From Chloroflexaceae bacterium (GTDB taxonomy: Bacteria; Chloroflexota; Chloroflexia; Chloroflexales; Chloroflexaceae), in NCBI GenBank assembly GCA_025057155.1, contig JANWYD010000002.1:186001-250000 (forward strand): DNA of 64,000 nt. The letters run 5' to 3'. Below, in pieces: positions 31,665-40,741 of this stretch (within the stretch, counting starts at the first letter, position 1; the number at the start of each line of letters is the position of its first letter). Below the pieces are notes generated by a model. It saw only the letters and a list, made by a program, of their open reading frames with translations, did not search any database and had not been told where the DNA came from. The translations under genes were made by a program, and so were the position numbers.

Positions 31665-33434
31665 ATGAGGGGCTTTGGAAAGATTCGCTTTTTGATCCTT
31701 TTCCTGATCTCCTCTGCTGTTCTGGCGCAGGGCGGTTACGATCCCTCGGTTCAAACCGCAACGCTCCTGCTTGACGAAGCCCGCACAGTTTATCTGGCTA
31801 ATCTGGCTCGCCGCGATAACGGCCTGCCGCCCCTGCGCTGGAACCGCCAGTTGACCCATGCGGCGCGCTGGTTCTCGTGGGATTCGACCGAGAACCGCCC
31901 GGCAGGGTTCTGCGATCACCGGGATACCAACGGAAACTGGCCCGATTACCGGGCGCGAGCCTTTGGTTACCGGGGGCTTGCCGGGGCCGAGAACGCCTTT
32001 TGCAGCTATGCAACTCCTGAAAATGCCATTCAGGGCTGGATGAACAGCCCCGGTCACCGAGCCAATCTGCTCGATCCCAACTCGCGCGAGATTGGCCTGG
32101 GCTACTACCGGCGCGACCGCGATGGGCGCGGCTATGTTACCCAGAAATTTGGCAATGATCCCGTGTATGCCCCTATTATCATCGAAAACGAAGCCGTCTC
32201 CACGACGAACCCGTCCGTAACTCTGTATATCTACAACCGGACGCCCGGCGGGGGCTTCGCAGGGGCAGGCGCAGCGACGCAGATGATGGTGGGCAACGAT
32301 AGTTGCTTTGGAGGCGCGTCGTGGGAGCCATTTGCCTCCAGCAGGAACTGGACCCTCAACAGCGGGCAGGGGTGGCGATCGGTGTTCGTTAAGACGCGCG
32401 ATGTTTTCGGCCGCACCCTGACGGTCAGCGACACCATTTACCTCGGCGCGAATGTCCCTCTCAACGAGCTTGGCCCCGCGCAGTTGAGCACAACTCGATC
32501 GCACGTGACGCTCTACAACCTGGATGGGAATGGATTGCCGCAGGTGCAGTTCAGCCCCGGCTGGCTCGCCGATGACACCTTTGAGACCTTCAACCGAGCG
32601 TGGGGCAATGGCGAGCGGGTTAGCGACGAAGCGGCGTGGGGCGGCACCGCCTATCGCCTCTATCCCGGCGACGGCGAGTCTTTCGCCTGGGTGTGGGACA
32701 CAACGTTCATCAAGGACACGCCGATGGTGGCCTACTTCAGGCTGAAGGTCAACAACACATCGAACAGTGAAGTGGCGCGCATCTCGGTCAGGGGCGGCGG
32801 CAGAGAGTACGGGCCGATCAGTCTTCGAGGAACCGACTTTACCGCTCCCAATCAGTACCAGGAATTTCCCCTGAGCTTTACCTTCCACTCCAACCCCAAC
32901 GACGCCTTCTTGAGTTTCCGGTTCTGGCGCAGCGGCAGCGCCGACGTCTATGTAGACGCAGTCTCCATCTTTAGCGCTCCACAGCCGGTCGCCTCACCGC
33001 TGACGTGGCCGGTTCCGGGCGGCAACTATCGCGGGCAGGGCGTATGGGTGCGCTACACCGATGGCGTCCGGTTCTCGCCCATCACCGAAGCCGTCACGAC
33101 CCCGCCCGCATTGCGCGTCTCCCCGACAGCGTTGACGTTCCTGGCGGTCCGGGACGGCAGCCCGCCTCCCGGCGCGACGCTGGACGTGACGTTGCCTTGC
33201 TCGGCATCTACCTGGCAGGTTGCCAGCGACGCGCCCTGGCTGCAAACCCGCATGAGCGGCAGTACCGTCAGGGTTGAGGTGAATCAAGCCGGTCTGAGCA
33301 ATGGCCTGTATTCCGGCGCCGTGACGATTTCAGCGACAGACGTTACCGGTGTGCCGCCCGTCCGCGTACAAGTTCGATTAATAGTGGTTGATGCGTTGAC
33401 CGCAATCTATGTGCCACTGGTGCAGAGAAATTAG
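31665..33434 (+). CDS. Secreted CAP/SCP-domain protein with BACON-like C-terminus
   Basis: A 589-residue protein from ATG 31665, with AAAGGAG 8 nt upstream; the 19 codons before it are not needed. Signal peptide MRGFGKIRFLILFLISSAVLA. Residues about 35-175 form a CAP/SCP domain (LNLARRDNGLPPLRWNRQLT-like start, then GAENAFCSY, GWMNSPGHRANLLDPN, EIGLGYY). The middle has beta-rich modules, among them a jelly-roll-like part (about 310-450). The C-terminal 85 residues resemble a BACON module (RVSPTALTFLAVRDG, then WLQTRMSGSTVRV). It is expected outside the cell; the CAP role (wall or lipid binding, or protease-like) is not defined. Confidence 0.82.
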   Translation: MRGFGKIRFLILFLISSAVLAQGGYDPSVQTATLLLDEARTVYLANLARRDNGLPPLRWNRQLTHAARWFSWDSTENRPAGFCDHRDTNGNWPDYRARAFGYRGLAGAENAFCSYATPENAIQGWMNSPGHRANLLDPNSREIGLGYYRRDRDGRGYVTQKFGNDPVYAPIIIENEAVSTTNPSVTLYIYNRTPGGGFAGAGAATQMMVGNDSCFGGASWEPFASSRNWTLNSGQGWRSVFVKTRDVFGRTLTVSDTIYLGANVPLNELGPAQLSTTRSHVTLYNLDGNGLPQVQFSPGWLADDTFETFNRAWGNGERVSDEAAWGGTAYRLYPGDGESFAWVWDTTFIKDTPMVAYFRLKVNNTSNSEVARISVRGGGREYGPISLRGTDFTAPNQYQEFPLSFTFHSNPNDAFLSFRFWRSGSADVYVDAVSIFSAPQPVASPLTWPVPGGNYRGQGVWVRYTDGVRFSPITEAVTTPPALRVSPTALTFLAVRDGSPPPGATLDVTLPCSASTWQVASDAPWLQTRMSGSTVRVEVNQAGLSNGLYSGAVTISATDVTGVPPVRVQVRLIVVDALTAIYVPLVQRN

Positions 33435-33445
33435 ATGGGATTGAT

Positions 33446-33751
33446 GCCATTTCGGATTTCGGTTTCATTTACGGATGGGACGGCCACAGGTGGCAGCGGG
33501 CCGACTATGACGCGCAGGACGGTTTCGAGGAGGTGGGCCTGCTCAAGGCCTGTATTGGCATCGAATTGTTGAGAGAGTACGCCGCTGACGCGCCTGGCTT
33601 GCAGGGGGCGCCGCCTGACGATGAGGCCCTGCGCGCATTAGTGGAAGCTGACGCGCGCATCACCCCTGAGATGCTGCAACGGGCTATTCCGGGCTGGAAT
33701 GTCGAGGCCGGCGCCGCCGCCGCGCGAAGGTTCCTGGAAATGCCTCTCTGA
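33446..33751 (+). pseudogene. Unidentified gene fragment
   Basis: A frame open from about 33440 encodes IYGWDGHRWQRADYD, then VGLLKACIGIELLREYAADA and ITPEMLQRAIPGWNVEAGAA up to a stop at 33751. Codon use looks coding, but there is no start with a ribosome site: GTG 33533 lies inside the conserved-looking part, and the upstream end coincides with a relic of the GGATTTCGGTTT repeat. It is probably the 3' remnant of a gene. The remaining 33752-33890 holds nothing recognised. Confidence 0.4.
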
Positions 33752-33890
33752 GGGGTCGGGCTTGATGTCTGCCGTCTCGTCCAGGATCGCGCCGCGGCGA
33801 GCCTGTCGGGACGCCTGGTTGTCCATTGATGAACCAGAGGGAGGAGCAACCCGGTTTCCCCTCCCCCTGTATGTACCGCCGGCAACCTCC

Positions 33891-35084
33891 TTAGCGCCGG
33901 TGCAGCAAGCTGGCGGTATGGCGGGCGATCATCTGCTCCTCGTCAGTGGGAATGACCCACACCGACACCTGGCTGTCGGAGGTGGAGATGCGCGGCCCGC
34001 GGCGCTCGTTGGCTGCGGGGTCCAGTTTCACGCCCAGCCAGGCCAGGCCCCGGCAGACCCGTTCACGAATCGGAGCGCTGTTCTCGCCGATGCCGGCCGT
34101 AAACACCACGGCATCCAGGCCGCCCAGGGCTGAGGCCAGGGCGCCGGTCTCGCGGACGATGCGGTAGATGAAGTAGTCAACCGCCAGCGCCGCGCGCGGG
34201 TCGTTGCTGGCGAGGAGGGTGCGCATATCGTTGCTGATCCCCGATAGACCGAGGAGCCCGGAGCGCTTGTAGAGCAGGTCCTCGATCTGTTTGGCGCCCA
34301 TGCCCTTTTCCTGCATCAGGTAGAGCAACACCCCCGGATCGATCTGCCCGCAGCGGGTGCCCATCGGCAGCCCGTCGAGAGCCGTGAAGCCCATGGTGCT
34401 CTCGACGCTGCGACCCTGGTGGATGGCGCACATGCTGGCGCCGTTGCCCAGGTGGGCCACGATGACGCGCCCATCGGCGATCTCCGGCGCGACGATGCGG
34501 AGGGCCTGGACGATGTACTCGTAGGACAGGCCGTGAAAGCCGTAACGCCGCACTCCTTCGGCATAGAACTCCTCGGGAATGGCGAAGCGCTCCACCACCG
34601 GCGCGTGCGTGCGATGGAAGGCGGTATCAAAACAGGCCACATTCGGCACGCCGGGCAGGAAATCCATCGTCGCGCTGATGCCGGCCAGATTGGCGGGTTG
34701 GTGCAGGGGGGCCAGCGGCACGAAGGTTTCGAGGGTCGCCAGTACCGACTCGTCAACCACCACGGGGGCGCTGTAGAGCGTGCCGCCGTGCACCACGCGG
34801 TGGCCGATGCCCAGCAGACCCTCCTCGGGCAACTGTGGATCAAGGTACGCCGCCAGCCGTTCCAGGGCATAGGCATGCCCGCGACCGACCGGGCGCGGCG
34901 CCCAGGAATCCTCGTGCACCGTCGCGCCGGCGCCGTCCTCGACCTTGAAGCGAGGCTGGGTGCCGATGCCTTCGATCTGTCCCTTGAAGCGAACTGTGAA
35001 ACTGGCGTTATCGGCGGCGTAGGTGTACACCGTGAACTTGATGCTCGATGACCCGGCGTTCAGCACCAGAATATCTTTGGTCAC
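33891..35084 (-). CDS. ackA: Acetate kinase
   Basis: A 397-residue enzyme starting at GTG 35084 with AGGAGG 6 nt upstream. It shows [12 protein letters not shown] at the N-terminus, [36 protein letters not shown] and [12 protein letters not shown], all usual motifs of the ASKHA acetate kinase family. It converts acetyl phosphate and ADP to acetate and ATP (reversible) in the cytoplasm. It follows the phosphate acyltransferase gene after 38 bp, so both form the acyl-CoA to acid ATP-yielding pathway. The length is normal. Confidence 0.96.
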   Translation of the reverse strand: MTKDILVLNAGSSSIKFTVYTYAADNASFTVRFKGQIEGIGTQPRFKVEDGAGATVHEDSWAPRPVGRGHAYALERLAAYLDPQLPEEGLLGIGHRVVHGGTLYSAPVVVDESVLATLETFVPLAPLHQPANLAGISATMDFLPGVPNVACFDTAFHRTHAPVVERFAIPEEFYAEGVRRYGFHGLSYEYIVQALRIVAPEIADGRVIVAHLGNGASMCAIHQGRSVESTMGFTALDGLPMGTRCGQIDPGVLLYLMQEKGMGAKQIEDLLYKRSGLLGLSGISNDMRTLLASNDPRAALAVDYFIYRIVRETGALASALGGLDAVVFTAGIGENSAPIRERVCRGLAWLGVKLDPAANERRGPRISTSDSQVSVWVIPTDEEQMIARHTASLLHRR

Positions 35085-35122
35085 GTGACCCCTCCTCTCC
35101 TGGCTCGCAGCCAATGCTCCAG

Positions 35123-36100
35123 TTACGTCGCCGCGGCGGCCTGGGCGGTCTTGCGGGCGTGGACCAGCACCACGGCGAGTGCGCACGAGGCCAATCGGGC
35201 GCGCACGCTGTCGGCGCGGCTGGTGAGGATGATCGGCACGCGCGCCCCGAGCACGATCCCCGCTGCCTCGGCCCGCGCGAGGAACGTCAGTTGCTTGGCC
35301 AGGATGTTGCCCGCTTCCAGATCGGGCACCACCAGAATGTCGGCCTGCCCGGCCACCGGCGAACGGATGCCCTTGGTCTGCGCCGCCTCCGGGCTGATGG
35401 CGTTATCGAAGGCCAGCGGGCCATCGAGAATGCCGCCGGTGATCTGCCCGCGATCGGCCATTTTGCACAGCGCGGCGGCGTCAATGGTGGACTGCATAGC
35501 CGGGTTGACCGTTTCGACCGCGGCGAGAATAGCAACCTTCGGCTCGGGAATCTTGAGGGCCAGGGCGAGATCGATCGCGTTCTGCACGATGTCGCGCTTC
35601 GCCATCAGATCCGGGGCCACGTTCACCGCTCCGTCGGTGACGATCAGCGGTTTGGGGTAGGTGGGCACATCCATCACGAAGCAGTGGCTGATGCGCCGCC
35701 CGGTACGCAGCCCGGTGGTGCTGTTAACCACCTCGGCCAGCAGTTCATCAGTGTGGAGGCTGCCCTTCATCAGCGCCTCGGCCTCGCCGGCCCGCACCAG
35801 GGCCACGGCCTTGGCTGCCGCTTCATGGCTATGGGCGGCGTCCACGATCGGGAACGGCGTCAGATCTAGCCCCTCGCGCTCGGCCACGGCGCGGATCTTC
35901 GCCTGCGGACCGACCAGGATCGGCTTGATCAGCCCTTCGCGCGCCGCGTCCACCGCGGCGGTCAGCGAGGTGTCATCGCAGGGGTGGGCCACCGCCACGA
36001 TGATCGGCTCGGCCTCCCTGGCCGCATCCATCAGCATTTTGTAGCCGTCGAACTCGTTGTCGCCCAGGACCGTAGACCGGTTGGTGTTCTCGCCAGACAT
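35123..36100 (-). CDS. Phosphate acetyl/butyryltransferase
   Basis: A 325-residue enzyme of the Pta/Ptb family. The start ATG 36100 is preceded by [46 protein letters not shown] and [18 protein letters not shown] are motifs of the short phosphotransacetylase/phosphotransbutyrylase group. It exchanges CoA for phosphate on an acyl-CoA and hands the acyl phosphate to AckA, encoded next in the operon. Acetyl versus butyryl preference cannot be told by eye, so no symbol is given. The promoter is at 36194-36222. Confidence 0.9.
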   Translation of the reverse strand: MSGENTNRSTVLGDNEFDGYKMLMDAAREAEPIIVAVAHPCDDTSLTAAVDAAREGLIKPILVGPQAKIRAVAEREGLDLTPFPIVDAAHSHEAAAKAVALVRAGEAEALMKGSLHTDELLAEVVNSTTGLRTGRRISHCFVMDVPTYPKPLIVTDGAVNVAPDLMAKRDIVQNAIDLALALKIPEPKVAILAAVETVNPAMQSTIDAAALCKMADRGQITGGILDGPLAFDNAISPEAAQTKGIRSPVAGQADILVVPDLEAGNILAKQLTFLARAEAAGIVLGARVPIILTSRADSVRARLASCALAVVLVHARKTAQAAAAT

Positions 36101-36160
36101 TGCTCCTCTCCTCTCCTCTGTTCTCCGGGGAGGGCGCATTCCCTGCCATCAAGTCCAGGG

Positions 36161-36191
36161 GGTTGGGGAAACGCCGTTCCTCACACCCCTT
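36161..36191. repeat. GGGGAAAC..CACACCCCT dispersed repeat, third site
   Basis: GGTTGGGGAAACGCCGTTCC followed by TCACACCCCTTG is related to the copies at 5911-6020 and 38796-38840. It overlaps the leader of the pta-ackA operon. Confidence 0.5.
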
Positions 36192-36193
36192 GT

Positions 36194-36222
36194 ATCATGG
36201 ACATATTGCCGCAGCATGTCAA
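36194..36222 (-). promoter_or_regulatory. Promoter of the phosphotransacylase-ackA operon
   Basis: On the minus strand TTGACA (36222-36217), 17 bp, CATGAT (36199-36194). The leader to ATG 36100 would be about 85 nt. Confidence 0.65.
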
Positions 36223-36356
36223 ACGACGAAGCGAAATAGCTCCAGGTCACCGGGGCCGCCAGATCTCCCGCGCCCAATCCCAAATCCCAAATCCACCCTT
36301 GTGGTACCATACAGGGCGCTCGTTTACCCATAGCACCAGCGCCGCAGGAGCTTGCG

Positions 36357-37553
36357 ATGAGCCATGTTCGCGCCGCCGCTCGCATCAGCAGCTTTGGCAC
36401 CTCGATCTTCGCTGAGATCAGCGCCCTGGCCCTGGAGTGCGGGGCGGTCAACCTGGGCCAGGGGTTCCCCGACTTCGCCGGGCCGGCCTGGGTGAAGCAG
36501 GCCGCCGCCGAGGCCATTGCCGCGGATATGAACCAGTACGCTCCCTACCAGGGCCTTCCGCGATTGCGCGAGGCTATTGCCGCAACCTGGCGCGCCCAGG
36601 GCTGGCGCGACCTTGACCCGGCCCACGAGGTGACGGTCACGAGTGGCGCGACCGAGGCCCTGTTCGCGGCGATGCAGGCGCTGATCGATCCCGGCGACGA
36701 GGTTATCGTCTTCGAGCCGTTCTACGATGCCTACGTGCCCGATATTACGATGGCCGGAGGTGTGCCGCGCCTGGTGCGTCTGCACCCCCCCGCGCCGGGC
36801 GAGCGCGCCTGGCGCTTCGACCCCGACGCGCTGCGCGCCGCCTTCGGCCCCCGCACGCGCCTGCTGCTGCTCAACACGCCCCATAACCCGACCGGAAAGG
36901 TCTTCAGCCGCGGCGAACTGGAGTTGATTGCCGCCCTGTGCCTCGAACACGACACCCTGGTGGTCACCGACGAGGTGTACGATCAACTGGTCTTTGAAGG
37001 CGCCTCGCACCTGCCGATCGCCACCCTGCCCGGCATGTGGGAGCGCACGCTGACGATCAACTCCACGGGCAAGACCTTCAGTCTCACGGGATGGAAGATC
37101 GGCTATGCTGTAGGGCCGGCCTGGCTCATCCGGGCCCTGCGCGCCGTCCACCAGTGGGTGACCTTCGCCACAGCCACGCCGCTGCAAGTTGCTGCCGCAG
37201 CGGCCCTGGAGGGCGCCCTTGCCAACGGCTACTACGCAGAGTTCCGCGCCGAGTACGCCCGGCGCTACCAGATGTTGCGCGCAATCCTGGAGGGCGCAGG
37301 CCTGCCTGCGCTGCCAACCGAGGGCAGTTACTTCATTATGGTGGATATCAGCCGAACGGGGTTTGGGAACGATGCTGACTTCTGCCGCTGGCTCACCCGT
37401 GAGGTGGGGGTGGCGGCTATTCCGCCTTCAGCCTTCTACGCCGACCGGGCCTCGGCGCCGCTGCTGGCGCGTTTCTGCTTCGCCAAGCGTCTGGAGACGT
37501 TGCAGGCCGCGGAGGAACGCCTGGGACGCCTGGGGAAGGGGGAGATGCGGTAA
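36357..37553 (+). CDS. Class-I/II PLP aminotransferase, kynurenine/methionine type
   Basis: A 398-residue fold-type I enzyme. AGGAG lies 6 nt before the ATG. VNLGQGFPDFAGP at the N-terminus marks the kynurenine-aminotransferase/methionine-aminotransferase (YbdL, DapC-like) group. NTPHNPTGKVFS and VVTDEVYDQLVF (PLP-ring Asp) are present, and INSTGKTFSLTGWKIGYAVG contains the Schiff-base Lys. RFCFAK at the C-terminus holds the substrate carboxylate Arg. It transfers amino groups from a hydrophobic or sulfur amino acid in the cytoplasm; the exact substrate is open. It is divergent from the pta-ackA operon. Confidence 0.9.
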   Translation: MSHVRAAARISSFGTSIFAEISALALECGAVNLGQGFPDFAGPAWVKQAAAEAIAADMNQYAPYQGLPRLREAIAATWRAQGWRDLDPAHEVTVTSGATEALFAAMQALIDPGDEVIVFEPFYDAYVPDITMAGGVPRLVRLHPPAPGERAWRFDPDALRAAFGPRTRLLLLNTPHNPTGKVFSRGELELIAALCLEHDTLVVTDEVYDQLVFEGASHLPIATLPGMWERTLTINSTGKTFSLTGWKIGYAVGPAWLIRALRAVHQWVTFATATPLQVAAAAALEGALANGYYAEFRAEYARRYQMLRAILEGAGLPALPTEGSYFIMVDISRTGFGNDADFCRWLTREVGVAAIPPSAFYADRASAPLLARFCFAKRLETLQAAEERLGRLGKGEMR

Positions 37554-37579
37554 CGGAGGGCCCGCTCATCAATGTGTCA

Positions 37580-37640
37580 ACACCTCCAAGAACGGGCTTG
37601 TGGAGGTGTGGAGGTGTGGAGGTGTAGAGGTGTGGAGGGG
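37580..37640. repeat. GTGGAGGT 8-bp tandem repeat with inverted partner
   Basis: ACACCTCCA (37580-37588) pairs with TGGAGGTGT (37601-37609), then four or five further 8-bp units run to about 37640. It lies between the convergent genes ending at 37553 and 37695. The same unit is found at 63081-63135, also between convergent genes; it may act as a two-way terminator. Confidence 0.65.
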
Positions 37641-37694
37641 GCGTCGGGTCGAGTGTTGCCGCCGATCATCTCCGTAGCTAGCTCCACACATCAG

Positions 37695-38738
37695 TCACCG
37701 CGCCGTCTGTGAGGAGACCTGGCTCATTTCGGCGAGCTGGCGGGCCTGACCGGCGAGGGTGGCCTGGGCGCGTTCGATGTAGGCGCGGGCCTCCTGGAAG
37801 CGCTGGGCAGCGCGGTTGGCATTGGCGACATCGTAACCGCTGTAGAACTCCAGCAACGCATCGAGGCCGGCGAGTTGCAACTCCAGGCCCCGGCGATAGT
37901 CGTCGTGGGCCTGCTGGAGTGTGCCGGGCGGGCGCAACTGGCCCATGGCGGCCATAGCCGTCTCGACCGCGGCGCGCAGCCGCTGCGTGGCGGCCACGTG
38001 CCCTACCGAGGCGCCGCCGGGCCGGCTGGTTGCTTCGCGATAGGCTGCGGTGGCGGCGCGCAGATCGGCCCGCACGGACTCAAAGGCGGCCAGGTAGCTC
38101 ACCGTCAGTCCCTCGACGACGGCGAGCGGTTCGGCTTCGAGGATGGGCGCGATGGTAGGCGTAGCCGGAACGGGCGTGGTCAGGGCCACGCTGAAGACGG
38201 CCTCGTCGGCGACCGGCGACGTGGCCCAGGCGCGTTGCATGGTCATGATCAGGCTCTGATGCAGCGCCAGGGCCACGAGCAGCAAGGCGATGGGGAAGGC
38301 CCAGAGCAACAGCCGCGCCCGGCGCGTCTCGCGGCGCGAATGGCGCCAGGCGATCCACCAGGCAGGGTCGGTCACGTCGCGCCGGTTGGCGGCGGCTGAG
38401 GAGGGAGCAATCGCCTCGGCCAGCCCGGGCGCCGGACGAGCCGCGCCGGTATAACCCCTGCGTTCGCGAAGCAAGCGCAACCCGCGCCGGGCATACTCGT
38501 TGTTGGGGTTCAGCTTGAGCACCGCTTCGAGGCAAAAGGCCTGCTCGTGGGGGTCGTCAAGCACGCCGCTGAGCCAGAGCCAGGCCAGTTCACAGCTCGG
38601 GTCGAGTTGCAGCGAACGGGTCAGTAAACCGGCGGCGATGCGCTTCTGGCCGCTGCGGGCAGCAGCCACGCCTCGCTGGTACAGGCTCTGGGCCTCGCCG
38701 ATGTTCACTTTGACTGCCGTTTCGGTGCTGCTGGCCAT
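37695..38738 (-). CDS. TPR-containing membrane protein
   Basis: 347 residues. The N-terminal 95 contain two TPR-like repeats (QSLYQRGVAAARSGQKRIAA.. and AWLWLSGVLDDPHEQAFCLE..). One membrane helix follows (about 143-162, LLLWAFPIALLLVALALHQS). The remaining 180 residues are helical, Ala/Arg/Gln-rich and end in a coiled-coil-like stretch (FQEARAYIERAQATLAGQAR). The TPR part faces the cytoplasm if the positive-inside rule holds (RRETRRAR before the helix). No enzymatic motif. The role is unknown, perhaps assembly of a membrane complex. Confidence 0.7.
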   Translation of the reverse strand: MASSTETAVKVNIGEAQSLYQRGVAAARSGQKRIAAGLLTRSLQLDPSCELAWLWLSGVLDDPHEQAFCLEAVLKLNPNNEYARRGLRLLRERRGYTGAARPAPGLAEAIAPSSAAANRRDVTDPAWWIAWRHSRRETRRARLLLWAFPIALLLVALALHQSLIMTMQRAWATSPVADEAVFSVALTTPVPATPTIAPILEAEPLAVVEGLTVSYLAAFESVRADLRAATAAYREATSRPGGASVGHVAATQRLRAAVETAMAAMGQLRPPGTLQQAHDDYRRGLELQLAGLDALLEFYSGYDVANANRAAQRFQEARAYIERAQATLAGQARQLAEMSQVSSQTAR

Positions 38739-38795
38739 AGTGGGATTTAGATTTGGCGCGGCGTATCATATACGGGCGTTCACCGCCTGGAGGAG

Positions 38796-38840
38796 GTTGG
38801 GAAAAGTCGACTTCCCCACACCTCTGCCCGATTGTAGCGC
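38796..38840. repeat. TTGGGAAAA..TTCCCCACACCTCTGCCCGATT repeat
   Basis: Shares CCCCACACCTCTGCCCGATT and TAGCGC with 5983-6020 (CCCCACGCCCCTGCCCGATTAG). It lies between the GH18 gene end and the TPR gene start on the minus strand. Confidence 0.55.
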
Positions 38841-38894
38841 GCATCCCCGTGCGCAACCCGGGGGGTTGCGCATATGGTCCGGGCGGACAGACGC

Positions 38895-40157
38895 CTAATG
38901 GTCCGGCAACAGCGGATTAATCGCCCGTTGCACCAGGGTGGCGTCTTCAACCAGGCTGGCGCGAATGGCGCGCCAGTACTCAGGTTGTTCGTAGCCGAGC
39001 TGCCAGATGGCGATGCCGGCGAGATCCTGGGTCTGGACGGTCTTAATTTTATCGGCCAGGCCCACCTCGGTCATGAACCAGACTTCGCGCCAGCCCTGAG
39101 GCGAGCGGTAAGAAAAGGTGCTTTCCCCGACTCGACCACGGGCGTCCCGTTCGCGGAAGTTCACGGTCACGCCCTGGGTGGCGATAATCTCTTCGAGGGT
39201 TTTCCAGGGGCGGGCGGTTGCCGGGCCGCCGGGCGGCCAGTCATAGCCGTAGAAGTGCACGCCGATGAGCACTTTAGAGGGATCGACCACCGAGCGGGCG
39301 TACTCGGCGACTGATTCGATCCAGTAGGCCGGAGCCACCGGGCCGGGGCCGCTCCCGCGCCAGTGGTAATCGTAGGTCATGATCCGCAGCTGGTCAACGT
39401 GTTTCCCCAGTTCCGCCCAGTCCTGAAAGCCGCCCAGACCGCCCCAATCACTGTCCTTAGCGTGCACCGCCACGGTGAGCACACGCTCGTGGCGGTGCAG
39501 GGCTGCGGCCAGTTCGGCGATGAAGGCCGAGAAATCTCTGCGCAGGGCAGGATCGAGACCCTCGTAATCAATATCAATCCCGTCGTAGCCGCGGGCCAGC
39601 ACCTCATCCAGAATGTTCTGCACGTGGCGGGCGCGAAGCTGCGGGTTACGCAGCACCGTGACGACGGCGTTCGGATTGGCGGTCACATTGTGGATCGATG
39701 GAATGATGCGGACGTTATGCTCGTGGGCGATGCGTACCAGATCGTCGTTGCGGGTTCCGTAGATCCGCCCGCTGGCGTCGGTGGAGTACCAGAAGGGGCT
39801 GATGTCGTCAATAATGTCGGCATTAGCGAAAAACGACTCACGCGCGCCGCCCTCAAACAGCGGCGGCAACCAGACCACAATGTAACGCCCGCTCTTAGGA
39901 TGGTAACTGACCGGGCCGGCACGAGGATCGGCGGCGGTAGGGACCGGTGTGGGCGGCACGGGAGTTGGCAATACGATACGCAGGGGCGGCGCGGGCATGC
40001 TGGTCGGGGCGACCTGCGCGGTAGCCGCGGCAGCCTGCACCTCGGGCAGCCGCCGGGCGAGGTTAAGCGTCTCAGCGAACAGGAAGCCGGCAACCAGCAG
40101 CGCGAGAATGTATAGCGCGCCGAGGAGGAGAGCGCCGAAGGGGGGCGGGCGTCGCAT
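38895..40157 (-). CDS. GH18-family glycosidase, membrane-anchored
   Basis: A 420-residue protein. One N-terminal membrane helix or uncleaved signal (LLLGALYILALLVAGFLF) is followed by a Pro/Thr/Ala linker and a GH18 (beta/alpha)8 domain. GYDGIDIDYEG carries the D-x-x-D-x-D-x-E pattern with catalytic Glu; MTYDYHWRGSGPG and the late IAIWQLGYEQPEYW fit the spore-cortex/YaaH-like subgroup. It probably acts on peptidoglycan or other N-acetylglucosamine polymers outside the membrane. Its ATG lies 2 bp after the stop of the zincin gene, so translation is likely coupled. Confidence 0.88.
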   Translation of the reverse strand: MRRPPPFGALLLGALYILALLVAGFLFAETLNLARRLPEVQAAAATAQVAPTSMPAPPLRIVLPTPVPPTPVPTAADPRAGPVSYHPKSGRYIVVWLPPLFEGGARESFFANADIIDDISPFWYSTDASGRIYGTRNDDLVRIAHEHNVRIIPSIHNVTANPNAVVTVLRNPQLRARHVQNILDEVLARGYDGIDIDYEGLDPALRRDFSAFIAELAAALHRHERVLTVAVHAKDSDWGGLGGFQDWAELGKHVDQLRIMTYDYHWRGSGPGPVAPAYWIESVAEYARSVVDPSKVLIGVHFYGYDWPPGGPATARPWKTLEEIIATQGVTVNFRERDARGRVGESTFSYRSPQGWREVWFMTEVGLADKIKTVQTQDLAGIAIWQLGYEQPEYWRAIRASLVEDATLVQRAINPLLPDH

Positions 40158-40159
40158 AT

Positions 40160-40525
40160 TCAGTAAGCCCCGAGCTCACGCAGGCGATCATCGCTGATGC
40201 CAAAGACGTGGGCGATCTCGTGAAGCACGGTGCGCCGCACCTGGGCGCGCAGCGCCTCGATGGTGCGGAAATCGCGTTCGAGCGGTTCTTGAAAGATCAC
40301 GATCGTGTCGGGCATCACCAGGGAATTGCCCGCCCGTTCGGTGAGTGGAACGCCGTGGTACATTCCATACACCGACTGCCAGGGTTTCAACCCCAACATG
40401 CGGCGCTGTTCGCGGGTGGGCCGGCGCGCCACGATGATCTCAACGTTTTCCAGATAGGCGGAAAACTCATCGGGCAGGCTGTCCAGAGCCTCGATGACGA
40501 GCTGTTCAAACCTGGCGCTGTCCAT
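40160..40525 (-). CDS. Small zinc metallopeptidase (zincin) family protein
   Basis: A 121-residue protein starting at ATG 40525 (MDSARFEQLVIEALDSL); longer frames upstream are not supported. The C-terminal RRTVLHEIAHVFGISDDRLRELG has the H-E-x-x-H-x-x-G zinc-binding motif with the trailing L-x-E-L-G of the short PF06262-type zincins. IVARRPTREQRRMLG and VYGMYHGVPLTER are also family-typical. Cytoplasmic; substrate unknown. First gene of a two-gene unit with the GH18 protein. Confidence 0.88.
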   Translation of the reverse strand: MDSARFEQLVIEALDSLPDEFSAYLENVEIIVARRPTREQRRMLGLKPWQSVYGMYHGVPLTERAGNSLVMPDTIVIFQEPLERDFRTIEALRAQVRRTVLHEIAHVFGISDDRLRELGAY

Positions 40526-40741
40526 AGGGGCATTATACGCTTCGACGTGAACGGGTGTCAAGCATTTTACCTGACGAACGCGCATGGGCGTCGCTCACTC
40601 AGACGGTGGAAGGGCTACAATCGCGCCACGTATGAGGCGCGCGAAATCGTGGTAGACTCGAAGCGCGCGCCATGACGGGCCGCGCACGCGCCGGGCGCGA
40701 TGGGGCGCCGGAGGAACCGGTGAACCATCCATACAGGAAGC

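Noticed and set aside
37600-37640. The GTGGAGGT repeats as a CRISPR or coding repeat
   Set aside because: Contiguous 8-bp microsatellite with no spacers, in a convergent non-coding gap.
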